Below are positions 1 to 8,977 of a stretch of DNA of 64,000 nt, one piece after another. Position 1 is the stretch's first letter. Each line of letters opens with the position of its first letter. This DNA comes from Streptomyces flavidovirens DSM 40150. GTDB lineage: Bacteria > Actinomycetota > Actinomycetes > Streptomycetales > Streptomycetaceae. The notes beneath the pieces are model-generated. The model saw nothing but the letters and a program-made list of their open reading frames with translations, was not told where the DNA came from and searched no databases. The DNA lies in assembly GCF_000429085.1 (NCBI RefSeq), contig NZ_AUBE01000005.1:310001-374000 (forward strand), in the 5' to 3' direction. Made by a program: the position numbers and the translations under genes.

Positions 1-1
1 C

Positions 2-580
2 GACACCACGCACCTCACCGGACCCGGCCCGTACGTCGTCCTGCACCCCGGCGCCGCCGTCCCGGCCCGCGCGTGGAGCGCCGCACGGGCCGCACGGGCC
101 GCCGCCGCACTCTGCGCCGAGGGCCACCGGGTCGTCGTGACCGGCGGCCGGACGGAGAAGGACCTGACCGCCGAAGTCGCCGGAAAGCACGCCCTCGACC
201 TCGGCGGAGCCACCGACCTGCACCAACTGGCCGGGGTCCTCGCCGGAGCCCGCGTCGCGGTGGTCGGCAACACCGGCCCCGCGCACCTCGCCGCCGCCGT
301 CGGTACGCCCGTCGCCTCCCTGTTCGCGCCGGTCGTACCGGCCGAGCGCTGGGGCCCGTACGGCGTACCCCACGTACTGCTCGGCGACCAGGGCGCGCCG
401 TGCGCCGGGACCAGGGCCCGGCGCTGCCCGGCACCGGGGCACCCCTGCCTCGACGGGGTCGGCGACGCGGAGGTGCTCGCCGCCGTGGCCGCGCTCGGCG
501 GCCGTACGCGGCCCGAAGCGGGCTGCCCGGCGGTACCGGGCGGCGTATCCGAAAAGGAACGAGGAGGAGCGAGCGCATGA
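2..580 (+). CDS. GT9 (heptosyltransferase-like) glycosyltransferase, 3' part
   Basis: The reading frame is open from the window edge, so the N-terminus is missing; about 192 residues remain. The visible part is the C-terminal nucleotide-sugar-binding half of a family 9 glycosyltransferase. It has an HPGAA segment near the edge, a VVVTGG strand, and the GNTGPAHLAAAVGTPVASLF stretch that in ADP-heptose:LPS heptosyltransferases binds the donor. The stop overlaps the next gene by ATGA, so this is the upstream member of a translationally coupled glycan operon. Cytosolic sugar transfer to a surface polymer or lipid acceptor is inferred; acceptor and linkage cannot be read from sequence. Confidence 0.85.
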   Translation, partial: DTTHLTGPGPYVVLHPGAAVPARAWSAARAARAAAALCAEGHRVVVTGGRTEKDLTAEVAGKHALDLGGATDLHQLAGVLAGARVAVVGNTGPAHLAAAVGTPVASLFAPVVPAERWGPYGVPHVLLGDQGAPCAGTRARRCPAPGHPCLDGVGDAEVLAAVAALGGRTRPEAGCPAVPGGVSEKERGGASA

Positions 581-1542
581 ACATCCTGCTGTGGCACGTA
601 CACGGTTCCTGGACCACGGCGTTCGTCCAGGGACCGCACACCTATCTCGTTCCCGTCACACCCGGCCGCGATCCCGACGGGCTCGGCCGGGCCCGTACCT
701 TCACCTGGCCCGACTCGGTACGTGAGATGACGCCCGAGCAGCTACGCGACGCGCCGGTCGACCTCGTCGTCCTCCAGCGGCCGCACGAGATGGAACTCGC
801 CGAACGCTGGCTGGGCGGGCGCCGGCCGGGGCGCGACGTACCCGCCGTGTATCTGGAGCACAACGCGCCGGACGGCGACGTCCCGGACACCCGCCACCCG
901 TTCGCGGACCGCGACGACCTGACGCTCGTCCACGTCACCCACTTCAACCGGCTGTTCTGGGACAACGGCTCCACCCGCACCGAGGTCATCGAGCACGGCA
1001 TCGTCGACCCCGGCCACCAGTACACCGGCTGGCTCCCGCGCGCCGCCGTCGTCGTCAACGACCCGGTCCGGCGCGGCCGTTACACCGGCACCGACCTGCT
1101 GCCCGCCCTGTCCGAGTCGACGCCGCTGGACGTCTTCGGCATGCGGACGGAGGGCCTGGCCCGGCACCTGGGCATACCCGACGACCGGTGCCACGCCACC
1201 GATCTTCCCCAGCGTGAGATGCACGCGGCCCTGGCCGAGCGCCGGCTGTATCTGCACCCCGTGCGCTGGACGTCGCTCGGTCTGTCCCTGCTGGAGGCCA
1301 TGCACCTGGGCATGCCCGTCGTGGCCCTCGCCACCACGGAGGCGGTCGAGGCGGTCCCGCCCGGCACCGGGACGCTGTCCACCCGGCCCGAAGTACTGGC
1401 GCGCGCCGCCCGGCACTACCTGGAGGAGCCGGAAGCCGCGGCCGAGGACGGCGCGCGCGGCCGCCAGGCCGCACTCGAACGGTACGGGCTCAAACGCTTC
1501 CTCAACGACTGGGAGCGCGTGATGACGGAGGTGCGCTCATGA
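577..1542 (+). CDS. Glycosyltransferase (GT1/GT4-like, GT-B fold)
   Basis: This 321-aa protein starts at the ATG of an ATGA overlap with the preceding GT9 gene. The N-terminal half contains the LWHVHGSWTTAFVQG opening often seen in actinobacterial glycosyltransferases of this type. The C-terminal half has the donor-binding segment HPVRWTSLGLSLLEAMHLGMPVV (quoted here only to show E-A-M-x-x-G-x-P), the standard EX7E-like pattern of GT4 enzymes. There is no signal peptide or membrane span, so it should act on the cytosolic face. A longer upstream extension in the same frame is rejected because it overlaps the GT9 coding frame. The sugar donor is unknown; heptose is plausible from context. Confidence 0.82.
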   Translation: MNILLWHVHGSWTTAFVQGPHTYLVPVTPGRDPDGLGRARTFTWPDSVREMTPEQLRDAPVDLVVLQRPHEMELAERWLGGRRPGRDVPAVYLEHNAPDGDVPDTRHPFADRDDLTLVHVTHFNRLFWDNGSTRTEVIEHGIVDPGHQYTGWLPRAAVVVNDPVRRGRYTGTDLLPALSESTPLDVFGMRTEGLARHLGIPDDRCHATDLPQREMHAALAERRLYLHPVRWTSLGLSLLEAMHLGMPVVALATTEAVEAVPPGTGTLSTRPEVLARAARHYLEEPEAAAEDGARGRQAALERYGLKRFLNDWERVMTEVRS

Positions 1543-2801
1543 CATCCCTCGGCCCCATCAGCGCCAGCGCCGGCAACACCGCCGCCCTGTCGGTCGCGCT
1601 CATCTCCGAGCACGCGAGCCCGCTCGCCGTACTCGGCGGAGTGGACGCGGGCGGCCAGAACGTCCATGTCGCGCGCCTTGCGGGCGCACTCGCCGACCGA
1701 GGTCACAGCGTCACCGTCTACACCCGGCGGGACGCGCGCGACCTGCCGGACCGGGTGCCACTGCGAGCGGGCGTCGAGGTGCACCATGTGCCCGCGGGAC
1801 CGCCGGAGCAGATCCCCAAGGACGAACTCCTGCCCCACATGCTGGCGTTCGGCCGCTACCTGGCGAGGGAGTGGCAGGTACGGCCGCCCGACCTCGTCCA
1901 CTCGCACTTCTGGATGTCGGGGCTCGCCGCGCTCCACGCCACGCGCGAACTGCGGCTGCCGCTCCTGCACACGTATCACGCGCTCGGAACGGTGAAGCGG
2001 CGCCACCAGCGGCGCGCCGACACCAGCCCGCCCGCGCGGATCGCCTGCGAACGGGAGGTGGGCCTGGGCTGCGACCGCATCGTCGCCACGTGCCGCGACG
2101 AGGTAGCCGAACTCGGCCGGATGGGCATTCCCGCCGGCAAGGTCAGCGTCGTACCGTGCGGCGTCGACACCGGTGAGTTCACGCCGTACGGTCCGGTCGC
2201 GGACCGGGACAGCACGTACCGGCACCGGCTGATCCAACTGGGCCGCCTGGTACCCCGCAAGGGCGCCGCTGTCTCCATCGGCGCGCTGGCCGGCCTGCCC
2301 GACACGGAACTCCTGATCGTCGGCGGGCCCACGGCGGACCGGCTCGACGACGACCCCGAGGTACGCAGACTTCGCGGCATCGCCCAGGACGCCGGGGCCG
2401 CCGACCGGGTGCGCTTCCTGGGCGGCGTACCGAGCGAGGAGGTGGCGCCGCTGCTGCGGACCGCCGATGTGGTGCTGTGCCCGGGCGACTACGAGCCGTT
2501 CGGCATCGTGCCGCTGGAGGCGATGGCCTGCGGCAAGCCGGTCGTCGCCAGCGGGGTGGGCGGGCAGCTCGACACCGTCGCCGACCCGGCCACCGGACGG
2601 CTGGTGCCGCCCGGCGACCCCGAGGCACTCGCCCACGCCGTCGGCGAACTGCTCGCCGATCCCGCGCTGCGGGAGGCGTGCGGGGAGGCCGGCCGCCGAC
2701 GGGTGCTGAGCCGTTACGGCTGGGCGAGAGTCGCGGCGGCCACCGAGTCCGTGTACTGCGAGGTGCTCGCCCCGCAGCCCGCCGTCACGGGGGCGCTCTG
2801 A
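1539..2801 (+). CDS. Glycosyltransferase family 4
   Basis: The 420-aa product begins at an ATG overlapping the previous stop by ATGA. It has the GT4 architecture: an N-terminal acceptor domain with GGVDAGGQNVHVARLAGALA, as in sucrose-phosphate-synthase/MshA-like enzymes, and a C-terminal donor domain with LGRLVPRKG and the E-x7-E element in YEPFGIVPLEAMACGKPVV. No membrane segment is visible. The tight coupling with the neighbouring glycosyltransferases and the downstream heptose-supply genes points to assembly of one surface or secondary-metabolite glycan. Substrate specificity is not deducible. Confidence 0.87.
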   Translation: MTSLGPISASAGNTAALSVALISEHASPLAVLGGVDAGGQNVHVARLAGALADRGHSVTVYTRRDARDLPDRVPLRAGVEVHHVPAGPPEQIPKDELLPHMLAFGRYLAREWQVRPPDLVHSHFWMSGLAALHATRELRLPLLHTYHALGTVKRRHQRRADTSPPARIACEREVGLGCDRIVATCRDEVAELGRMGIPAGKVSVVPCGVDTGEFTPYGPVADRDSTYRHRLIQLGRLVPRKGAAVSIGALAGLPDTELLIVGGPTADRLDDDPEVRRLRGIAQDAGAADRVRFLGGVPSEEVAPLLRTADVVLCPGDYEPFGIVPLEAMACGKPVVASGVGGQLDTVADPATGRLVPPGDPEALAHAVGELLADPALREACGEAGRRRVLSRYGWARVAAATESVYCEVLAPQPAVTGAL

Positions 2802-2899
2802 ACCCCGGTCCCCCGCAGCGTTCCCGACCGCGCAGCACCGATGTCCGAAGGAGGTGCGGGTCCGGCCGTCGTCCCCCGGACGCGGTACGCCCGACCAGC

Positions 2900-3532
2900 A
2901 TGAACGAATCCCTTGTACGCGACGCGGCGCACCGGCACTGCCAGTCACTGCAGGACGCGCTCACCGGCTTCCGCCACCAGAGCCTCGGCACGCTCGCCGC
3001 CTGGGGCAGAGAACTCGCCGCCGTACTGCCCGTCGGCGGCCGGCTGCTGGCCGCGGGCAACGGCGGCAGCGCGGCCCAGGCCCAGCACCTGACCGCGGAG
3101 CTGGTGGGACGCTACCGGCAGGAGCGCCCCGCCTATTCGGCCATCGCCCTGCACGCCGAGACCTCCAGCGTGACGGCGATCGGAAACGACTACGGGTTCG
3201 ACCAGGTGTACGCCCGCCAGGTGTCCGCCCACGGCCGCCCCGGCGACATCCTGGTGCTCCTGTCGACCTCCGGCCGCAGCGCCAACCTGATCACGGCGGC
3301 GGTGACGGGCCGCGCGGCGGGACTGCGCGTATGGGCGATGACCGGGCCGGGCCCCAACCCGCTGGCCGAGGCGGCCGACGAGGCGCTGTGCGTCGACGCC
3401 GGCACGACGGCGACCGTGCAGGAGACGCATCTCGTCGCCGTACACCTGCTGTGCGAGTGCTTCGACGCGGCGGGCGGGGCGCCCGCCGGGGCCTCGGCGC
3501 GGCCCGTCGCAGCGGACCGGAGGATGTCATGA
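2900..3532 (+). CDS. gmhA: Phosphoheptose isomerase-like SIS protein
   Basis: The 210-aa SIS-domain protein matches sedoheptulose-7-phosphate isomerase (GmhA), which makes D-glycero-D-manno-heptose-7-phosphate. The diagnostic GNGGSAAQAQHLTAELVGRY segment is complete. It is followed by AIALHAETSSVTAIGNDYGFDQVYARQV and the LLSTSGRSANLI phosphosugar-binding loop. The start chosen is the ATG just before NESLVRDAA; the same frame is open upstream but overlaps the GT4 gene. A 98-nt gap separates it from that gene, and its stop overlaps the HldE-like gene. Its pairing with HldE strongly supports heptose rather than generic SIS function. Confidence 0.88.
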   Translation: MNESLVRDAAHRHCQSLQDALTGFRHQSLGTLAAWGRELAAVLPVGGRLLAAGNGGSAAQAQHLTAELVGRYRQERPAYSAIALHAETSSVTAIGNDYGFDQVYARQVSAHGRPGDILVLLSTSGRSANLITAAVTGRAAGLRVWAMTGPGPNPLAEAADEALCVDAGTTATVQETHLVAVHLLCECFDAAGGAPAGASARPVAADRRMS

Positions 3533-4932
3533 GTGCCCGCAAGCCCCTGGTGGTCGTCGGGGACGTCCTGCTCGACGAGGACATCGAAGGCGTCTCCACC
3601 CGGCTGTCCCCGGACGCACCCGCCCCCGTCGTCGACGTGACCGGCGACCAGAGCCATCCCGGCGGCGCCGGGCTGGCCGCGGCGCTCGCCGCCTGGGGCG
3701 GCCGCGAGGTGATCCTGGTGACCGCGCTCGGCGACGACCCGGCCAGTGAAGCCGTACGCCGTGCCCTGCGCGGCCGGGTCCAGCTGGTGGAGATCCCGCT
3801 GGAAGGCACCCTGCCGGTGAAGACACGGGTACTGGCGGGCGGCCGTCCGCTGGTGCGGATCGACCGCGGCGGCGGAACACCCGGCGAACCGGACGACGCG
3901 GTGCGCGAGGCGCTCGCCCAGGCCCACGCCGTACTCGTCGCCGACTACGGCAGGCACACGGCGAGCGCCGTACGCCCGCACCTGGAGGCCGTGGCCCGCC
4001 GCACACCGCTGGTGTGGGACCCCCACCTCAGGGGCGACGACCCGGTGCCGGGGGCGAGGATCGTGACCCCGAACGGTGCGGAAGCCTGCGCCCTCAGCCC
4101 CGCCGACGGCCAGTCCCTGCGGGCCTACGCCCGGCGCGGAGCCGACCTGGCGGAGCGCTGGCGGGCGGCCGCCGTCGCCGTGACGCTGGGGGAGCGCGGC
4201 GTCCTGCTGACCCGGCCCGGCGCCGGTACGCCGATGCTCGTCCCGGCGCCGTACCGCGCCCAGGGCGACCCGTGCGGCGCCGGTGACTGCTTCGCCGCCG
4301 CCACGGCGGCGGCGCTGGCGGACGGGCTGCTCCCGGAAGAGGCCGTGCAGCGGGCCGTCGCCGAAGCCGCCGCCTTCGTCGGCGCGGGCGGCGCGGGCAA
4401 CCCGGCGCTGTGGCGGACCAAGTCCGCGTCCGGCCCCGACGAGGAGGCGCCGGAGACGGACCCCTTCGCGCTCGCGGAGCGGGTCAGGGCGCGCGGCGGC
4501 ACGGTGGTCGCGACCGGCGGCTGCTTCGACCTGCTGCACGCCGGTCATGTCGGGCTGCTGGAGAGTGCCCGGCGTATCGGCGACTGCCTCATCGTGTGCC
4601 TCAACTCCGACGCGTCGCTCGCGCGCCGCAAGGGGCCGGGGCGCCCGCTCAACCCGGTGGCGGACCGGCTGCGCGTCCTCGCGGCACTCGGCAGCGTCGA
4701 CGCCGTCGCGGTCTTCGAGGAGGACACACCGGCGGCGCTGCTCAGCCGGCTGCGGCCCGACGTCTGGGTGAAGGGCGGCGACTACTCCGTCGAAGACCTT
4801 CCCGAGGCGGAGGTGCTGCGCGCGTGGGGCGGACAGGCGGTCGTACTCCCCTACCTCGTCGGCCGCTCCACCACGCTGCTGGCCCACCGGGCGGCGCAGG
4901 CGGCCGTACGGGTGCGGCCGTCCGCGCCCTGA
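3529..4932 (+). CDS. hldE: Bifunctional heptose kinase/adenylyltransferase (HldE-like)
   Basis: The 467-aa protein has two domains. Residues about 1-300 form a PfkB/ribokinase-type sugar kinase (GDVLLDEDIEG start, GGAG segment, and a GDPCGAGDCFAAATAAALADG active site with the catalytic Asp). Residues about 325-465 form a cytidylyltransferase-like nucleotidyltransferase with GGCFDLLHAGHVGLLE (HxGH) and VKGGDYSVEDLPE. In Gram-negative bacteria HldE phosphorylates heptose-7-phosphate and adenylylates the 1-phosphate. Its ATG overlaps the gmhA stop by ATGA. No GmhB phosphatase or HldD epimerase is visible here; they may lie upstream of the window, or the final sugar may stay in the D,D form. Confidence 0.9.
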   Translation: MSARKPLVVVGDVLLDEDIEGVSTRLSPDAPAPVVDVTGDQSHPGGAGLAAALAAWGGREVILVTALGDDPASEAVRRALRGRVQLVEIPLEGTLPVKTRVLAGGRPLVRIDRGGGTPGEPDDAVREALAQAHAVLVADYGRHTASAVRPHLEAVARRTPLVWDPHLRGDDPVPGARIVTPNGAEACALSPADGQSLRAYARRGADLAERWRAAAVAVTLGERGVLLTRPGAGTPMLVPAPYRAQGDPCGAGDCFAAATAAALADGLLPEEAVQRAVAEAAAFVGAGGAGNPALWRTKSASGPDEEAPETDPFALAERVRARGGTVVATGGCFDLLHAGHVGLLESARRIGDCLIVCLNSDASLARRKGPGRPLNPVADRLRVLAALGSVDAVAVFEEDTPAALLSRLRPDVWVKGGDYSVEDLPEAEVLRAWGGQAVVLPYLVGRSTTLLAHRAAQAAVRVRPSAP

Positions 4933-4977
4933 CGCCAACGACGCCCATGAGGCCAATGACGAGAGGCATCCATCGAC

Positions 4978-6033
4978 ATGAGTGCCGAGAAGCGGACACA
5001 GCCGCTCACGCGCGGCGGCGACGCCCGGCCGCGTGTGCTGGTACTGCGGGCGCTCGGGCTCGGCGATCTGCTGACGGCGGTGCCTGCCCTGCGGGCGTTG
5101 CGGCGCGGCCTGCCCGGACACGAGGTGGTGCTGGCGGCGCCCGGGCGGCTGGCCGCGGCGGCGGCCGCGACCGGCCTGGTGGACCGGCTGCTGCCCGCGT
5201 CCGCCCCCGGACGGGCGGTGCCCGCCGAGCTGGCCTGGGACGGCCCCGAGCCCGACGTCGCCGTGGACCTGCACGGCAACGGCCCCCCGAGCCACCTGCT
5301 GCTCCAGCGACTGCGGCCGCGGCGGCTCTTCGCGTACGCCCACCCCGGAACACCCGGCATCGCGGGCCCGTCCTGGCGGGCCGACGAACACGAGAGGGAC
5401 CGCTGGTGCCGGCTGCTCGACTGGTACGGCATCCCGGCGGACCCCGGCGACGTGTGGATCCCGCCGCCCACGGCCGCCTCCCCGGCGCCGGGCGCGGTAG
5501 TGGTGCACCCCGGCGCCGACGCGGCGGCCCGCCGCTGGCCGAGGGAGAGGTTCGCGGCCGTGGCGCAGGCGCTGCACCGCTCGGGCCACGAGATCGTGGT
5601 GACCGCCGGGGCGGGGGAGGGGCCGCTGGCCCGGCATGTGGCGGCGGAGGCGGGACTGCCCCCGGACGCGGTGCTCGGCGGCGCGGACGACGTGCCCTTC
5701 GGCCGGCTCGCCGCGCTCGTCGCCCGGGCCCGCTGCGTGGTCGTCGGCGACACCGGTCTCGCCCACCTCGCGACGGCGCTCGGCACACCGTCGGTCGTCC
5801 TCTTCGGCCCGGTCGCCCCGCGCCTGTGGGGCCCGCCGGCCGGCGCACGGCACCGGGTGCTGTGGCATCCCGGCGGCGACGATTCGCCGCGTCCCGGTGA
5901 CGCCCACGGCCCCCTGCCGGACGAACGGCTGCTGCGGATCACCGTGGAGGAGGTCGTCGACGCGGTACGAGGACTGCCGGACCCCGACCGCCCGGCGGCG
6001 GACCGGCCACTGGTACCGGAGGGCTCGTGGTGA
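4978..6033 (+). CDS. GT9 (heptosyltransferase-like) glycosyltransferase
   Basis: This complete 351-aa GT9 enzyme begins VLVLRALGLGDLLTAVPALRAL, the family's N-terminal signature, here after a 20-residue extension. The C-terminal donor site has HPGADAAARRWP and GDTGLAHLATALGTPSVVLFGP. It resembles the partial enzyme at the left edge, so the cluster has at least two GT9 transferases. It lies 45 nt after hldE and overlaps the following GT2 gene by a few bases. ADP-heptose as donor is inferred from family and neighbours. Confidence 0.88.
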   Translation: MSAEKRTQPLTRGGDARPRVLVLRALGLGDLLTAVPALRALRRGLPGHEVVLAAPGRLAAAAAATGLVDRLLPASAPGRAVPAELAWDGPEPDVAVDLHGNGPPSHLLLQRLRPRRLFAYAHPGTPGIAGPSWRADEHERDRWCRLLDWYGIPADPGDVWIPPPTAASPAPGAVVVHPGADAAARRWPRERFAAVAQALHRSGHEIVVTAGAGEGPLARHVAAEAGLPPDAVLGGADDVPFGRLAALVARARCVVVGDTGLAHLATALGTPSVVLFGPVAPRLWGPPAGARHRVLWHPGGDDSPRPGDAHGPLPDERLLRITVEEVVDAVRGLPDPDRPAADRPLVPEGSW

Positions 6034-6950
6034 GCGGGCAGCCGACGCGGCGCACCCGGACCGGCACCGTGGCCGGCGAACAGCCGGCGCAGCACCCGCG
6101 GACCGGGATCGTGGTGATCACCAGGAACCGGCGTACGAGCCTGCTGGCCACCCTGGACCGGCTGGCCGCGCTGCCGGAACGGCCACCGGTCGTGGTGGTC
6201 GACAACGGTTCCACGGACGGCACGGCGGACGCGGTGCGCGCCCTGCACCCGGCCGTGCGACTGCTCACACCCGGCCGCAACCTGGCCGCGGCAGGGCGTA
6301 CGTACGGCGCCGCCGCACTCAGCACGCCGTACATCGCCTTCAGCGACGACGACTCGTGGTGGGAGCCGGGAGCCCTCGACCGGGCCGCCGACGTGCTGGA
6401 CACCCATCCCCGCCTGGGGCTGGTGTCCGCCGCCACACTCGTGGGGCCCGAGGCGAGGCCCGATCCGCTCAACGCGGCACTGCGCAACTCGCCGCTGGGC
6501 CAGGAGCCGGACCTGCCCGGCCGTTCCGTGCTCGGCTTCCTCGCGTGCGCGGCCGTGGTGCGGCGGACGGCGTTCCTGGAGGTGGGCGGCTTCCACCCAC
6601 TGCTGGGGATCGGCGGTGAGGAGCAACTGCTCGCCATCGACCTCGACACGCACGGCTGGGGGGTGGCGCACTGCCCCGGCGTCGTGGCCCGGCACGCCCC
6701 GGACGGGGCGCCCCGCCCCGGCCGGGTCGCCCGGATGCGGCGTAACGAACTGCTCACCGCGTGGCTGCGGCGGCCACTGCGGGAGGCCCTCGCGCAGACG
6801 GTGCGGCTGGCCCTCGACAGCCGGGACGATCCGCAGGCGCGGCTCGCGTTGGCCGACGCCGCACGGCGGCTGCCCGCGGCGCTGGCGCGCCGGCGCCGGG
6901 TGCCGGGCCGGGTGGAGCGTCGTATCCGGCTGCTGGAGACGTCGTCGTGA
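6027..6950 (+). CDS. Glycosyltransferase family 2
   Basis: The 307-aa protein starts at a GTG within the end of the GT9 gene; a second GTG follows directly and is an equally possible start. It shows the GT-A features of family 2: GIVVITRNRRTSLLATLDRL at the N-terminus, VVVVDNGSTDGTADAV, and a SDDD metal-binding (DXD) element around residue 109. No transmembrane anchor is visible. It is the last gene of the glycan operon, followed by a hairpin at 6965-6995. Confidence 0.88.
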   Translation: MVSGQPTRRTRTGTVAGEQPAQHPRTGIVVITRNRRTSLLATLDRLAALPERPPVVVVDNGSTDGTADAVRALHPAVRLLTPGRNLAAAGRTYGAAALSTPYIAFSDDDSWWEPGALDRAADVLDTHPRLGLVSAATLVGPEARPDPLNAALRNSPLGQEPDLPGRSVLGFLACAAVVRRTAFLEVGGFHPLLGIGGEEQLLAIDLDTHGWGVAHCPGVVARHAPDGAPRPGRVARMRRNELLTAWLRRPLREALAQTVRLALDSRDDPQARLALADAARRLPAALARRRRVPGRVERRIRLLETSS

Positions 6951-6964
6951 GCCGCTGACGGCCG

Positions 6965-6995
6965 GCCGCCCCGCCGCCCGGTGCGCCGGGGCGGC
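6965..6995. terminator. Hairpin after the glycan operon
   Basis: A 9-bp perfect inverted repeat (GCCGCCCCG / CGGGGCGGC) with a 13-nt loop lies 15 nt after the GT2 stop. It probably terminates the glycan operon. It is also placed to end the convergent MFS transcript. No U-tract follows, as is common in GC-rich actinobacteria. Confidence 0.5.
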
Positions 6996-7062
6996 GGCGG
7001 GAATCAGGCGGCGGGAATCAGGCGGCGGGAATCAGGCGGCGGGAATCAGGCGGCCGGAATCA
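6993..7062. repeat. Five tandem 14-bp repeats at the MFS 3' end
   Basis: The unit GGCGGCGGGAATCA occurs four times exactly and a fifth time with one change, spanning 70 bp. Read on the minus strand, the unit covers the last codons and stop of the MFS gene (Leu-Ile-Pro-Ala-Ala-stop). Three copies lie beyond the stop used, so each repeat duplicates a stop codon region. Confidence 0.9.
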
Positions 7063-8497
7063 GGGCCGGCTGTCCGGCCAGGACAGGCTGCTCCGTCCGC
7101 ACGATGACGGTCGCCGCCGTCCGCCGGCGGCGGAGCACGAAGCCCGCCCCGATCGCGCCGGCGATGATCAGACCACCGGACACGAGGGCGCCCCGCGCCC
7201 CGGCCAGCTCCATCAGCAGGCCGAGCGCCGGCGGTCCCGCGAGACCCCACGACGTACGGATGGTGCCCCAGACGCCGAGGACACGGCCCCGCATGTGGGC
7301 GGGCGGGTCCGTCTGGAGGACCGTCGTGCCCGCGGTGTCGGAAATCGACTCGACCACGGCCATGGGCAGGACCAGCACCAGCAGCACCGCCAGCGAGGGC
7401 GAGAATCCGGCCACGACCTGGAGGAGTGCCCCGGCGGCCGCGAGCGTACCCACGAGCCGTACGGACGGCTTGCGCAGCCGGGCGCCGAGCACCGCGCCGA
7501 CGATGCCGCCGACGGCGAGGACGGTGGAGACGGTGCCGAACGCCCCGGCGCCGCCGGCGAGCGGGCCGGTGACGAGTACGGCCAGGGTGAGCCCGTAGTT
7601 CCGTCCGAAGACCGCGCTGAGTCCGGTGATGCCCGCGAGGGCGACCAGCCGGGGGCGGCGCATGAAGTACACGACGCCCTGCCGCACGGTCATGTCCTGG
7701 TCCGCGCCGCCCGCATCACGTGCGTCCTCCTTGCCGAGCGCGGTACGCGGCGCCGCCGGCGGGGTGGTCCCGGCGCCCCGGACCGCCTTGTGCACCGGAC
7801 GGAGGAAGGGGATGACGCAGGCCACGAAGAGGAAGGAGAAGCCGTTGGCGGCGTACGCGGCCGCCGTGCCGAGGAAGCCCACCGTGATACCGGCGAGAGC
7901 GGCACCGGCGAGGCGGCCCGCGTTGTGCACGAGCGAGCCGACGCCGATGGCGGACGGGACGTCCTCCGTACGGACGAGATCGTTGCCGAGGAGCGAACAG
8001 GCCGGTCCGTCGACGGTTGCGATCAGCCCGGTGACGGCGGCCAGGGTCATCAGGACTGCGAGGTTGAGCTGGTCCACCGCGACCAGGACGGCCGTCACGA
8101 ACGCGACGGCGCCGAGCAGCGCCTGGCTGACGGCGGCCGTGAGCTTGCGGGGCCACCGGTCGACGGCGGCGCCGCCCGCGAGGCTCATCAGCAGGCCGGG
8201 AGCCGCCTGGACGGACATGGACAGTCCTGTCGCGGCGGCGGACCCGGTGATCTGGAGGACCAGCAGGTTCTGGACCGTCAGCTGCATCCAGGTACCGGCG
8301 TTGGAAACGAAGTTGGCGACGGACCACCAGCGCATGCTGCGGTACTTCAGGGAGCGCCACGGCGAGTGGTCGTCCGCCCCGGTCTTCGAGGGACGGCCGA
8401 AGCGCAGCCGGTGGGCCGGCTCGACGGCGTCGGGGACATGCGCGGAGGCGGGGACAAGGGCAGGGGCGGGCGCGGGGCCGGCAGGCGAAGAAGGCAC
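7046..8497 (-). CDS. MFS transporter (EntS/MFS_3-like)
   Basis: The conserved protein is a major facilitator with about 12 hydrophobic segments. It includes WSVANFVSNAGTWMQLTVQN at the first helix, typical of the EntS-like drug or siderophore exporter branch, and the GGAAVDRWPRKL loop after helix 2. It should be an inner-membrane proton-coupled exporter. The frame stays open to an ATG at 8719, but the extra 74 residues look unlike protein. I favour the GTG at 8497 (483 aa), though no strong ribosome site supports it. The C-terminus is encoded in the 14-bp tandem repeat. Substrate unknown. Confidence 0.75.
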   Translation of the reverse strand: MPSSPAGPAPAPALVPASAHVPDAVEPAHRLRFGRPSKTGADDHSPWRSLKYRSMRWWSVANFVSNAGTWMQLTVQNLLVLQITGSAAATGLSMSVQAAPGLLMSLAGGAAVDRWPRKLTAAVSQALLGAVAFVTAVLVAVDQLNLAVLMTLAAVTGLIATVDGPACSLLGNDLVRTEDVPSAIGVGSLVHNAGRLAGAALAGITVGFLGTAAAYAANGFSFLFVACVIPFLRPVHKAVRGAGTTPPAAPRTALGKEDARDAGGADQDMTVRQGVVYFMRRPRLVALAGITGLSAVFGRNYGLTLAVLVTGPLAGGAGAFGTVSTVLAVGGIVGAVLGARLRKPSVRLVGTLAAAGALLQVVAGFSPSLAVLLVLVLPMAVVESISDTAGTTVLQTDPPAHMRGRVLGVWGTIRTSWGLAGPPALGLLMELAGARGALVSGGLIIAGAIGAGFVLRRRRTAATVIVRTEQPVLAGQPALIPAA

Positions 8498-8977
8498 AGT
8501 GAGGTATTCGGAGACGAGCCGGGGCTCAAGTGGCGGAACGGCGGAAGCTCGGGACACCGGCTGCTCTGCGCGGCCGCTCCACCGGATCTGGCTGGTGCTG
8601 GGCCGCTGCCCGGCGGACCCATGACGCCTGTTCGGGGCGAGAAGGTCCGGTCCGGGGGACGGCCTGGACCATCGTGGCAGAAGGGTTCGGCCGGTGCGGT
8701 CCGTAAGGCATCGCGCCACGGTCGCCGCTGGCCACGATCCCGTGTGGCGTAAGGGATGCGGTACTGCTGGTGGGCTTGCTCACAGGAACCGGGCGGGCCC
8801 TGCGACGCGTCAGCCGCCGGGCCCGCAGGCGTGACCGCGACCACACCCGGCCGGCCCCCGCGCGGTGGCGTACTCCGGCGTGCCGGACACGCCCGCGGGC
8901 CTCACAGTGAGGTACGGGGCGGTTGCCGAGCGCACATCGCCCCGTCCGGCACGACGGAGGCAACGGAAGGCAGCGGC
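8498..8977. other. Divergent intergenic region, MFS / SDR
   Basis: About 480 bp separate the preferred MFS start from the first SDR gene. A perfect 13-bp palindrome (CCTCAC-A-GTGAGG) sits at 8900-8912. The 12-mer CACAGTGAGGTA at 8903-8914 recurs at 8495-8506, at the MFS start. I see no convincing gene; open frames here look like codon-bias shadows. Confidence 0.45.

Noticed and set aside
3190-5907. A 905-codon frame on the minus strand across hldE and GT9
   Set aside because: It is an antisense shadow caused by high GC at third positions; the plus-strand genes have complete family motifs.
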